Below are positions 1-6,090 of a DNA stretch of 19,248 bases, one piece after another. The translations under genes and the position numbers were made by a program. The DNA lies in the NCBI GenBank assembly GCA_964405405.1, contig CAYONT010000038.1, positions 1 to 19,248 of the forward strand, written 5' to 3'. Position 1 is the first letter of the stretch, and every line of letters starts with the position of its first letter. The notes beneath the pieces are model-generated. The model was not told where the DNA came from, searched no databases, and was given only the letters and a program-made list of their open reading frames with translations. This DNA comes from CAMCYM01 sp964405405 (GTDB taxonomy: Bacteria > Bacteroidota > Bacteroidia > Flavobacteriales_D > Sanyastnellaceae).

Positions 1-134
1 CTCATTGAGCTGCAAACTCAATTGATACACCCGCAACTTTGTGAAAAGAAACATACATTAAGATACGGATTAGCAAGCCTTTAGGCCAAACAAATCCCCC
101 CCAACTTATTCACATTCCGCCCTGGCTCCGGGGC
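1..134. other. Left-edge non-coding stretch
   Basis: I see no gene here. The first ~115 bases are AT-rich compared with the rest of the window, which fits the 5' leader or promoter of a minus-strand gene beyond the left edge. Read on the minus strand, a TTTGGCCT string at about 82-89 resembles the context just after the -7 box of purA (TTTGGCCTT) and the sequence upstream of fur (TTTGGCCTA). No full TAnnTTTG box is present, so I do not call a promoter. Confidence 0.3.
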
Positions 135-244
135 CCCCGCGCTCGCTTCGCTTGGCGCTGAGAACGCGCTTCGCGCTGAGACCGCTTCGCGCGAGCAGGG
201 GCGCCCCGCGCCGACCTCGATTCTCCCGCGCGCGCCAGCGCGCC
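135..244. repeat. GC-rich mini-hairpin cluster downstream of cysD
   Basis: Several short self-complementary GC blocks lie here, for example CGCGCTTCGCG at 165-175 and related CGCTTCGCGC blocks either side, joined by GAGAAC or GAGAC linkers. Similar blocks recur at 3584-3700, 5098-5241 and 5424-5456. Although it can be translated, the composition is that of a repeat and I do not regard it as a gene. It lies 3' of the cysD operon and could help define transcript ends. Confidence 0.5.
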
Positions 245-293
245 TCTCAATTCTCAATTCTCCCTTCTCCCTTCTCCCTGCTCGCTGCTCGCT
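245..293 (-). repeat. Seven-copy 7-bp tandem array abutting the cysD stop
   Basis: Seven contiguous heptamers can be read on the plus strand: TCTCAAT x2, TCTCCCT x3 and GCTCGCT x2. On the minus strand these are AGCGAGC, AGGGAGA and ATTGAGA, all with a central GAG. The array starts at the base that also begins the cysD stop codon (293-295), so it would form the first part of the 3' untranslated region. The same 7-bp period and purine-rich style appears in the arrays at 3597-3652, 5139-5159, 5221-5241 and 5400-5420. Confidence 0.65.
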
Positions 294-1210
294 CAGAAAT
301 ACCCCTCCTTCTTGCGGTCCTCCATCGCGCTTTCGCTGCGGCGATCGTCCATTCGGCCTCCGCGCTCGGTGATGCGGAGGGCGGCGACTTCTGAGGCGAT
401 GGCGGCGGTGGTTGCGGCTTCGCTGAGGATGGCCCCCGTGATGGTGATGTCCCCGAGGGTGCGGAAGCGGACCTGGAGGCGCTCGATTTGCTCACCGGGA
501 CGCAGGGGACCGAGGTGGTCACTGTAGGCGAGGATGACCCCGTTGCGGACCACGCAGTCGCGCTCGTGGGCGAAGTAGAGAGAGGGCAGCGGGATGTTCT
601 CGCGGTCGATGTAGGACCAAATGTCGAGCTCGGTCCAGTTGTTGAGCGGGAAGACCCGGAAATGCTCCCCGGGAGCGTGGCGGCCATTGAACAGGTTCCA
701 GAGTTCGGGACGCTGGTTCTTGGGGTCCCACTGCCCGAAGTCGTCGCGGTGGGAGAAGAAGCGTTCCTTCGCCCGCGCTTTCTCCTCGTCGCGCCGGGCA
801 CCGCCGACCAGGGCGTCGAACCCCTCGCGCTCTATCGTCTCGAGCAACGTCGTGGTCTGGAGGCGATTGCGGCTGGCCTGGGGCCCGGTCTCCTCCTGAG
901 CGCGCCCGGCATCGATCGTGGCCTGGACGTCGCCGACCACCAACCGCACGCCCAGCCGGTCGACCAGCGCGTCCCGGTAAGCCAGCGTTTCCGGGAAGTT
1001 GTGGCCCGTGTCGATGTGGACCAGCGGCATGGGGATGCGCGCAGGGGCGAACGCCTTGTAGGCCAAATGCGTCACAACAATCGAATCTTTCCCCCCCGAG
1101 AACAGAATCCCGGGCCGCTGAAATTGGGCTGCCACTTCGCGCAGCACGAACATGGCTTCTGCCTCCAGTTCGTCCAGGTGTTCGAGGTTGTAGCGTGGGG
1201 CGTCGTTCAT
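293..1210 (-). CDS. cysD: Sulfate adenylyltransferase subunit 2 (CysD)
   Basis: The product (305 aa) is the catalytic small subunit of ATP sulfurylase. With the GTPase subunit CysN it makes adenylyl-sulfate (APS) from ATP and sulfate in the cytoplasm, the first step of sulfate assimilation. It shows the N-type ATP pyrophosphatase PP-loop FSGGKDSIV near residues 37-45, then HIDTGHNFPET, GGARRDEEKARAKERFFS and FPLNNWTELDIWSYI, all typical of CysD. The length matches the ~300 aa family norm, and the C-terminus ends in a basic DRRSESAMEDRKKEGYF tail. The ATG at 1210 was chosen because it overlaps the upstream gene's stop as ATGA and gives the normal N-terminus. It is the last gene of purA-cysC-DUF2061-cysD. 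The usual neighbour cysN does not follow; repeats fill the next ~160 bases. Confidence 0.96.
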   Translation of the reverse strand: MNDAPRYNLEHLDELEAEAMFVLREVAAQFQRPGILFSGGKDSIVVTHLAYKAFAPARIPMPLVHIDTGHNFPETLAYRDALVDRLGVRLVVGDVQATIDAGRAQEETGPQASRNRLQTTTLLETIEREGFDALVGGARRDEEKARAKERFFSHRDDFGQWDPKNQRPELWNLFNGRHAPGEHFRVFPLNNWTELDIWSYIDRENIPLPSLYFAHERDCVVRNGVILAYSDHLGPLRPGEQIERLQVRFRTLGDITITGAILSEAATTAAIASEVAALRITERGGRMDDRRSESAMEDRKKEGYF

Positions 1211-1449
1211 GGCGCTTTCGTTTCGGAAGGGTTGCGGCCCAGCTTGCCGAAGCGGTACCAGGCCCGCTCGTGGAAGTAGTACAGGACCATCTTCGTGATG
1301 ACCTCGAATCCGCCGATGGCCATGCCCTTTTTGAACTCGCCGGTCACCAGCCAACCGAGCAGGATGGTATCTACGGTTCCGATGATGCGCCAAGTGATGG
1401 TCTTGGCGATGTGGCGGACCCGGGCGTCAGAGGAGGAAAACCAAGCCAT
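1207..1449 (-). CDS. DUF2061 small membrane protein
   Basis: This 80-aa protein matches the DUF2061 family (predicted small membrane proteins): a basic N-terminus with the RHIAKTITWRIIGTVDT signature around residues 12-28, a hydrophobic segment TILLGWLVTG, then a second amphipathic segment GGFEVITKMVLYYFHERAW ending in the family's typical YFHERAW. The function is not established. DUF2061 genes often occur with sulfate-assimilation genes, and this context fits: it starts 5 nt after cysC and overlaps cysD by 4 nt (ATGA). A role in sulfate uptake or in anchoring the activation enzymes is conceivable, but the sequence does not show it. Confidence 0.85.
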   Translation of the reverse strand: MAWFSSSDARVRHIAKTITWRIIGTVDTILLGWLVTGEFKKGMAIGGFEVITKMVLYYFHERAWYRFGKLGRNPSETKAP

Positions 1450-1454
1450 GGTGT

Positions 1455-2264
1455 TCAGCGCGCGTACTTGGGGTGGGAGGCCACGGCGTCGGGCAGGGAA
1501 GCCCAGTCGGTGAAGTGGAGGGCGCGGTCGTCGATGTAGAGGGTGGCGGCGAACTTGTCGTTGCGGACCTCGTCGAAGAGGTGGGCGAGGTCGTAGCGGG
1601 CAAGCCATTCTTCGATGACCACGCGGGGGCGGGAGGACATGATCTTCAGGACGTTGCCTTGGGCGCGAAGGGCTTCGAGCGCTTCGCGCGCGCCGGGCAT
1701 GGGCGGGTCGTAGGCATTGTCGAGGCCCTGGAAGCCCCGGGAGTACGCGTGGAGGACCCCGTCGAAGTCCACGGCGATGGTCCGCTGTTTGTCGAGCGTC
1801 TTGACCTCCTTCGAGGGGGCGGCGGGCGCAGCGGCGAGGACCGCAGCGAGGCACTCGGAGACGGGGCGGTTCGTGGTATCGAGGTCCAGGAACCCGGTCA
1901 GCGGGGGCTCGTAATCTGCGACATGGCGGTCTTCGCGGCCCCGGGGTTCGGAGCTGTGGACATAGATTTCCAGCAGGTCGGAACCCACCGCGGCTTTGAG
2001 CGCCTCGCGCTGCGCCCGGAAGGGCGCCACCACGGACACGACCGCAATGTGGCCTTGGTTGTGGAGGAACTGGGCAATCGCCTGGGCGCGCTCCACATTG
2101 CGGACGCGGCCTTCCGCACTGTAATCCGCATTGGCGGTGAGGCCCCGCAGTTCATCGCCGTCGATGTGGAAGGGCTCGTTGCCTTGGCCGCGCAGGGCGC
2201 GCAGCAGGGCGAGGGCGAGGGTGGTCTTGCCGTGCCCGGGTTGTCCGGTGAACCAGAAAATCAT
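1455..2264 (-). CDS. cysC: Adenylyl-sulfate kinase fused to a HAD-family hydrolase domain
   Basis: The protein has 269 aa in two parts. Residues 1-145 are APS kinase (APS + ATP to PAPS + ADP): Walker A GQPGHGKTT at 7-15, IDGDELR at 34-40, the RNVERAQ and VVAPFRAQRE elements, and YEPPLTGFLDLDT near 118-130, which corresponds to the APS kinase YExP...LxxDT motif. An Ala/Pro-rich linker (143-151) leads to a HAD domain at ~160-269: DFDGV (D166, D168) as motif I, IMSSRP with S210/S211 as motif II, K237 in NDKFAATLYIDD as motif III and D245/D246 as motif IV. Ordinary CysC ends after the kinase, so the fusion is unusual. The start overlaps the purA stop by 4 nt. Kinase-HAD order also recalls phage polynucleotide kinase-phosphatases, but the kinase motifs and the cysD neighbour favour CysC. 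The HAD substrate is unknown. Confidence 0.9.
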   Translation of the reverse strand: MIFWFTGQPGHGKTTLALALLRALRGQGNEPFHIDGDELRGLTANADYSAEGRVRNVERAQAIAQFLHNQGHIAVVSVVAPFRAQREALKAAVGSDLLEIYVHSSEPRGREDRHVADYEPPLTGFLDLDTTNRPVSECLAAVLAAAPAAPSKEVKTLDKQRTIAVDFDGVLHAYSRGFQGLDNAYDPPMPGAREALEALRAQGNVLKIMSSRPRVVIEEWLARYDLAHLFDEVRNDKFAATLYIDDRALHFTDWASLPDAVASHPKYAR

Positions 2265-3547
2265 GCTGGGAGGTGGAGGGTTTGGCCTCGGTCAGGGCCT
2301 ACGGAAAGCAGGGTGACCGGGACGTTGACGGCGGATTCGATGCGGGCAATGTAATCGCGCAGCGCGGCGGGCATGGACTCGGCATCCTGCAGGCCGGTCA
2401 GGTCGGTCTTCCAACCGGGGAGGTCCACGTAGACGGGGCGCACGGTCTCGGCATCCAGTTCAAAAGGGTAGCCCGCGATGGGCGTTCCATCGGGCCGCTC
2501 GTAATGCGTGCAGACCCGGATGGTGTCGAAGGTTCCGAGTACGTCCGCCTTCATCATGGCGAGCTGGGTGACGCCGTTGATTTCCACGGCGTAGCGCAAC
2601 TGGGCGAGGTCGAGCCACCCACACCGCCGCGGGCGGCCCGTGGTCGACCCAAACTCTCCCCCGATCGTCCGCATCCGCTCCCCGACTTCGTCCTCGAGCT
2701 CCGTGGGGAAGGGGCCTGACCCCACCCGCGTACAGTACGCCTTGAATATCCCGATGACCTCCCCGATTCGGTTGGGCGCAATCCCCAACCCGGTGCAGGC
2801 CCCGGCCGCCACCGTGTGCGAGCTCGTCACAAAGGGGTACGTCCCGAAGTCGATGTCGAGCATGGTGCCCTGCGCCCCCTCCGCGAGGATGCGCTTCCCC
2901 TCCCGCAAGTGGCCGTTGAGCAGTCCCTCCGAATCCACCAGCTGGAGCGTCCTAAGGAACCCAACGGCCTCGTGCCACTCCCGCTCCGCGCCCTCCCAAT
3001 CGAAGGGCGCCATGCCCTCCAAGTCCATCCCCGCGAGCATCGCCCGGTGCTTCTCCCGAAGCGCGGCATACCGCTCGACGAAGTGCGCCCCTTCCACATC
3101 GCCCACCCGCAACCCATTGCGCCCCGTCTTGTCCATGTACGTGGGCCCGATGCCCTTGAGCGTCGAGCCGATGCGCGCCTTCCCCTTCACGTGCTCGTTC
3201 GCCACATCCAACGCCCGATGCGACGGCAGGATGAGGTGCGCCTTGCGCGAGATGAGCAGGCGCGGCCGCGGATCCACCCCACGCCCCATCAACCCCTCCA
3301 CCTCCCGCCGGAAAACCACCGGGTCGATGACCACCCCGTTGCCCACCACGTTCCACGCCTCCGGCCTGAACACCCCACTTGGAATCGTATGCAGCACATG
3401 CTTCACCCCGTCAAACAGCAGCGTGTGCCCGGCGTTGGGCCCCCCTTGGAACCGCGCAATCACATCGTACCCCGGCGTGAGCACATCCACCACCTTTCCC
3501 TTTCCCTCATCGCCCCATTGCAGCCCCAACAGAACATCCACTTTCAT
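2261..3547 (-). CDS. purA: Adenylosuccinate synthetase (PurA)
   Basis: This 428-aa enzyme makes adenylosuccinate from IMP, aspartate and GTP, the first step from IMP to AMP. Diagnostic motifs are all present: QWGDEGKGK at about 10-18, GGPNAGHTL, LKGIGPTYMDKTGRNG, EGAQGTMLDIDFGTYP and STTGRPRRCGWLD. The length is normal for the family. The ATG at 3547 gives the canonical MKVDVLLGLQWGDEGK start; upstream in-frame codons run through a repeat and were rejected. It is the first gene of the operon with cysC, DUF2061 and cysD, and a TACATTTG box lies 22 nt before the ATG. Co-transcription with sulfate activation is unusual but makes metabolic sense, because APS and PAPS synthesis consumes ATP and releases adenine nucleotides. 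Confidence 0.97.
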   Translation of the reverse strand: MKVDVLLGLQWGDEGKGKVVDVLTPGYDVIARFQGGPNAGHTLLFDGVKHVLHTIPSGVFRPEAWNVVGNGVVIDPVVFRREVEGLMGRGVDPRPRLLISRKAHLILPSHRALDVANEHVKGKARIGSTLKGIGPTYMDKTGRNGLRVGDVEGAHFVERYAALREKHRAMLAGMDLEGMAPFDWEGAEREWHEAVGFLRTLQLVDSEGLLNGHLREGKRILAEGAQGTMLDIDFGTYPFVTSSHTVAAGACTGLGIAPNRIGEVIGIFKAYCTRVGSGPFPTELEDEVGERMRTIGGEFGSTTGRPRRCGWLDLAQLRYAVEINGVTQLAMMKADVLGTFDTIRVCTHYERPDGTPIAGYPFELDAETVRPVYVDLPGWKTDLTGLQDAESMPAALRDYIARIESAVNVPVTLLSVGPDRGQTLHLPA

Positions 3548-3568
3548 CCTTATGCTTTCTTGGAAGGC

Positions 3569-3576
3569 CAAATGTA
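3569..3576 (-). promoter_or_regulatory. Bacteroidota -7 box of the purA-cys operon
   Basis: Read on the minus strand, TACATTTG is an exact match to the Bacteroidota -7 consensus TAnnTTTG. Transcription would begin about 5-8 nt downstream, leaving a short leader of about 15 nt before purA. I see no TTG at the expected -33 distance, because that position falls in the GC hairpin of the neighbouring repeat. Confidence 0.5.
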
Positions 3577-3583
3577 CAACCCC

Positions 3584-3700
3584 CCGCGCTGCGCGCGGAG
3601 ACAAGAAATGGGAGACAAGAAATGGGAGACAAGAGATGGGAGACAGGAGATGCCGCTCGGCTTCGCCTCGCAGAAAAACCGCGCTTCGCGCTGAGACTAG
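3584..3700 (+). repeat. Hairpin plus 14-bp (2 x 7) tandem array between purA and the secreted-protein gene
   Basis: The array starts with a 6-bp hairpin, CCGCGC-TGC-GCGCGG (3584-3598). Four 14-bp units follow: GGAGACAAGAAATG at 3597 and 3611, then GGAGACAAGAGATG at 3625 and GGAGACAGGAGATG at 3639. Each 14-mer splits into two RGRRAYR-like heptamers. GC blocks CCGCTCGGCTTCGCCTCGC and CCGCGCTTCGCGCTGAGAC then follow to about 3696. Two strings recur exactly downstream: CCGCGCTGCGCGCGGAGA (3584-3601 and 5126-5143) and ACAGGAGATGCCGCTCGGCT (3643-3662 and 5150-5169). This is a dispersed family and not a gene. Confidence 0.75.
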
Positions 3701-3774
3701 AAATGGCGCCTAGCTCCGCAAGATGTAAATCACCTAAAAAAAATAGACGAAAATGAATATTCGTAATACAAAAC

Positions 3775-3805
3775 TTGTAAAAAAGCAGATTGAGGGCTAT
3801 CTTTG
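3775..3805 (+). promoter_or_regulatory. Promoter of the secreted-protein gene
   Basis: TTG at 3775-3777, a 20-nt spacer and TATCTTTG at 3798-3805 match the Bacteroidota housekeeping promoter (TTG near -33, TAnnTTTG near -7). The surrounding DNA is AT-rich, unlike the flanking genes. Transcription would start near 3811, giving a leader of about 26 nt to the ATG at 3837. Confidence 0.75.
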
Positions 3806-3836
3806 ATAAGTTCACTCCCAAAGAACCCACTTGAAG

Positions 3837-5003
3837 ATGAAAAAAATCTCAATCTTGGCGCTGGCTGTTGGATGTGCTTACGGGGCCTCCGCGCAATATG
3901 TTACCAGTATCTGGTCAGATTATGACGGATTCTGGACCTCCTCCAACGCATCGGTAAGTCCCATCGAACCGGATTCCTCTCATCACTTGCTCGCCTTTGA
4001 ATGGGGCGGGACCATCTTTTCAACGGGAGTAAACGACGGCATCTTGGACGCCAACGCAGTGGCCTATACCCAGGGTCGATTCCGTGGAATAGATTATGGT
4101 ACTTCGCTCACGCCAGGTCAATTTTTCCAAACCGGTTCGAACAACGACGGCAACACGGCGACGGTGACCACCGGTGCCACCATCAACATCACCGTGGACG
4201 GGGTTACATCCCCCTTGGTTTATTCGGCAACCGTGGCTACCCAGCAAGAGCAGGCGCGTCGCCTGCTGCGTGATGGTATCCGTGGTTTGAACATGGGAAC
4301 GGGCATGGTAAACATGCCGGTCCAGACGCTCGATCTGCCCTTGCCTGCTTCAGGGGTTGCTTCGGGATGGAATGACGGTGTGCCTGAGTTCATCTTCACG
4401 CAATCGGCGGGTTCCGGTGGCCTTTTGCAGGATTCGGTCATCTTGCTCGATGGATCGGGCAATCCCATGGGCAATTGGGTAAAACTGGATTTCCGTTACC
4501 AAGCGACCAATTTGGTGGGCAACTGGCGGGTGGATGTTCGGACCATGAATACCGGTGCCATGGTTACAGGGAACAACAACACGCAGCGCGCCGTTCAAGT
4601 TATCGGTTTGGACTTTGACGATTTCGGCATCACGGCCGCCCAAGTGCCCGACGTGGCAGAGATTCGCCACCAGTTCACAGGAATCTCGGACATGGTGTTC
4701 CTTTCCTACAACGAGCGTTCCTTCGTGGATTGTGCTGCTGCTGCGGTAACCCTGAGTTCCGTTGCGCCCATCGCAGCGAGCTCGCCTGCGGCCCTCAACG
4801 GGGAGATGGTCCCCAGCGTCTCCGGCGGCATCAGCCCCTACAGTCTCCGCCAGGTGGGAACCACCACCCTCATTCCGAGCACGGATTGGGATGAGTTCCG
4901 TTCCGGAGTGTATATGATGGAAGCTGTGGACGACTTGGGATGTGCCTCTTCAACAGCTGTTCGGGTCATGATCCCCAACACGGGTTGCAACACGCCCGGC
5001 TGA
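3837..5003 (+). CDS. Secreted protein of unknown function
   Basis: The product has 388 aa. Residues 1-20 form a clear Sec signal peptide (MKKISILALAVGCAYGASAQ, likely cleaved after ASA or AQ), so the mature protein is exported. The ATG at 3837 is chosen over the in-frame TTG at 3831 because it gives the standard MKK start. The mature part is rich in Gly, Thr, Asn and Ser, with acidic and aromatic patches (SIWSDYDGFW) and a beta-rich appearance, and resembles other Bacteroidota cell-surface proteins. The C-terminal third has two Cys-containing stretches (FVDCAAAAVTLSS; DDLGCASSTAVRV; NTGCNTPG). In other Bacteroidota secreted proteins, similar sequences precede repeat or gliding-type modules, but no type IX sorting domain is visible here. 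It is a single-gene unit with its own promoter and a strong terminator. I do not recognise a family. Confidence 0.85.
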   Translation: MKKISILALAVGCAYGASAQYVTSIWSDYDGFWTSSNASVSPIEPDSSHHLLAFEWGGTIFSTGVNDGILDANAVAYTQGRFRGIDYGTSLTPGQFFQTGSNNDGNTATVTTGATINITVDGVTSPLVYSATVATQQEQARRLLRDGIRGLNMGTGMVNMPVQTLDLPLPASGVASGWNDGVPEFIFTQSAGSGGLLQDSVILLDGSGNPMGNWVKLDFRYQATNLVGNWRVDVRTMNTGAMVTGNNNTQRAVQVIGLDFDDFGITAAQVPDVAEIRHQFTGISDMVFLSYNERSFVDCAAAAVTLSSVAPIAASSPAALNGEMVPSVSGGISPYSLRQVGTTTLIPSTDWDEFRSGVYMMEAVDDLGCASSTAVRVMIPNTGCNTPG

Positions 5004-5053
5004 TTCTGCCTCGCGCCGGGCGCTGTGCTTCCTGCGCCCTGAAACATGATATG

Positions 5054-5097
5054 AGAAATGAAAAATGCCGCACTGGGTTGCGGCATTTTTCATTTCT
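5054..5097 (+). terminator. Perfect 19-bp stem terminator after the secreted-protein gene
   Basis: The left arm 5054-5072 (AGAAATGAAAAATGCCGCA) and right arm 5079-5097 are exact reverse complements around the 6-nt loop CTGGGT. The GC core is closed by A5/T5 tracts inside the stem, so it can act as an intrinsic terminator in either direction. It lies 50 nt after the stop codon at 5003. Confidence 0.9.
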
Positions 5098-5241
5098 GTC
5101 CGGCTTCGCTGCTTCGCGGGAGATACCGCGCTGCGCGCGGAGATAGGAAACAGGAGATGCCGCTCGGCTCCGCCTCGCGGAAACACCGGACTCCGCGCGG
5201 AGACACGGCGGCTTCGCCGCCGAGATAAGAGATAGGAAATG
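5098..5241 (+). repeat. Hairpin and heptamer array downstream of the terminator
   Basis: GC mini-hairpins alternate with runs of 7-bp repeats. One hairpin is CCGCGC-TGC-GCGCGG (5126-5140), followed by GGAGATA, GGAAACA and GGAGATG (5139-5159). Then come CCGCTCGGCTCCGCCTCGCGG, CCGGACTCCGCGCGGAGACA and the perfect hairpin GGCGGC-TTC-GCCGCC, followed by CGAGATA, AGAGATA and GGAAATG (5221-5241). It shares 18- and 20-bp identical strings with the array at 3584-3700. No coding potential is apparent. Confidence 0.75.
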
Positions 5242-5399
5242 CCATTGGCTGTATCGCAGGGAATGAAACAAGGTGGCGCGCAGGGCGCGCACATTCGGGT
5301 GTGAAGTGGGTCCATCGGGCTGGCTGTCGGTTCAGGGTCACAAGGTGGCAGCGCCTGAGACGAACGGTTTTGGCCCCAGGAAGTCTCCCCGGACCCGGC
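5242..5399. other. Stretch with no recognised feature
   Basis: Open frames cross this stretch on both strands but none has a convincing start, composition or recognisable product. It contains a short palindrome, GCGCGCAGGGCGCGC, near 5277-5291. I see nothing else. Confidence 0.3.
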
Positions 5400-5456
5400 C
5401 ATCTTCTGTTTCCTATCTCGCGCAGCGCAGCTGCGCTTGTTTCAGCGCAGCTGCGC
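5400..5456 (-). repeat. Duplicate palindromes and heptamers at the 3' end of fur
   Basis: The 12-bp perfect palindrome GCGCAGCTGCGC occurs twice, at 5425-5436 and 5445-5456, 20 bp apart, directly after the fur stop codon. On the minus strand they are followed by CGAGATA, GGAAACA and GAAGATG, the same kind of heptamers as in the other arrays. The order, gene end then GC palindrome then heptamers, follows the direction of fur transcription and may form the fur 3' untranslated region. Confidence 0.65.
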
Positions 5457-5458
5457 CT

Positions 5459-5893
5459 TCACCGCCTCCGCGCGTAGATGTGGAGGGAGTGATGGAGCAC
5501 CTCGATGTCGAAGAGCGACTCGAGCGTGGCCTTGATCTGCTGGATGCGGGGGTCGCAGAATTCGATGACCTCCCCCGTGTCGGCGAGGATCACGTGGTCG
5601 TGCTGCTTGATGCGGTGGCAGCGCTCGAACTGGGCGACCTGGTCGGAAAAGACGTGCTTGCGCACCAGCCCGCAGTCCATGAGCAGCTCCATGGTGTTGT
5701 ACAGCGTCGCCCGGCTCACCCGGTAGTTCCGCTGCTTCATGTGGTCGAACAGCGTCTCGATGTCGAAATGCCCGTCCAGATCATAAATTTCATGGAGGAT
5801 CGCAAACCGTTCCGGCGTTTTCCGGTGCCCGTTTTGCTCCAGGTATTGCTCGAAGAGCGTGCGGACTTGGGTTTGGACTGCGTCTGGCTGCAT
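5459..5893 (-). CDS. fur: Fur family transcriptional regulator
   Basis: This 144-aa protein is a metal-dependent repressor of the Fur/PerR type. The N-terminal winged helix includes GHRKTPERFAILHEIY (22-37) and the recognition region YRVSRATLYNTMELLMDCGLV (57-77, with S60, R61 and Y65), typical of Fur. The dimerisation half has QFERCHRIKQHDHVILADTGEVIEF (88-112) with His and Asp ligands; H42 is another probable ligand. The CxxC pairs that bind structural zinc in many Fur proteins are absent (only C74, C92 and C113), as is common in Bacteroidota. The ATG at 5893 gives the usual length; an upstream extension through the non-coding leader is rejected. It is divergent from jetA. Its first ~50 codons and 44 bp of leader are duplicated exactly at 15112-15305. 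Whether the physiological metal is iron, manganese or a peroxide sensor's iron cannot be told. Confidence 0.92.
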   Translation of the reverse strand: MQPDAVQTQVRTLFEQYLEQNGHRKTPERFAILHEIYDLDGHFDIETLFDHMKQRNYRVSRATLYNTMELLMDCGLVRKHVFSDQVAQFERCHRIKQHDHVILADTGEVIEFCDPRIQQIKATLESLFDIEVLHHSLHIYARRR

Positions 5894-5937
5894 CGTAGGC
5901 CAAATTACGCCACCCACCGCAACTCCCCACCGCCCCC
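5744..5937. repeat. 194-bp direct repeat, copy 1 (fur 5' end and leader)
   Basis: Read base by base, this segment is identical to 15112-15305 with no mismatch. It covers the first 50 codons of fur and 44 bp upstream. The two copies lie 9368 bp apart in the same orientation and enclose the Wadjet operon and the higBA region. Identity stops at 5937, where copy 1 continues CAC and copy 2 continues GTT. Confidence 0.95.
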
Positions 5938-6030
5938 CACGAGTTCTCTCCTCGGGCGGGAGAATAGCAAAGGGGATGAACGCTTGGCGCTTGACCCGGG
6001 ATGGTGGATGATGTTGGCGCGGTTGTTGTA

Positions 6031-6048
6031 ATGCAAAGTACATTGCAT
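6031..6048 (+). promoter_or_regulatory. Operator-like palindrome upstream of jetA
   Basis: ATGCAAAGTACATTGCAT is an 18-bp inverted repeat with a single mismatched pair next to the central GTAC. It ends 42 nt before the jetA ATG, in the expected promoter zone: a weak -7-like TACATTGC lies at 6039-6046, with TTG at 6014-6016. A further TTGCAA follows at 6051-6056. It could bind a dimeric repressor. It does not resemble the classical Fur box. Confidence 0.45.
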
Positions 6049-6090
6049 AATTGCAACTGAAACGATCACGTGACCTTGCCCAGCTCGAAC

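Noticed and set aside
245..293. CRISPR array
   Set aside because: The units are 7 bp with no spacers and there are no cas genes; the Cas4-like domain in the DUF2779 protein belongs to another family.
152..394. Plus-strand open frame at the left edge
   Set aside because: It is made of the GC hairpins and heptamer array and runs into the cysD antisense strand; the translation is low-complexity Arg/Ala/Ser.
488..1279. Long plus-strand open frame opposite cysD
   Set aside because: It is a shadow of cysD in GC-rich DNA; it has no recognisable product and runs against the clear minus-strand protein.
2640..3713. Long plus-strand open frame opposite purA
   Set aside because: Its Pro/Ser/Arg-rich translation mirrors the purA codons; purA has every family motif.
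5744..5937. Phage or tRNA-type attachment site
   Set aside because: No integrase gene or tRNA gene is present in the window, and 194 bp is long for a site-specific core; homologous recombination is the simpler explanation.
6031..6048. Fur box
   Set aside because: The palindrome does not resemble the GATAATGATAATCATTATC-type site; it is kept only as an unidentified operator candidate.
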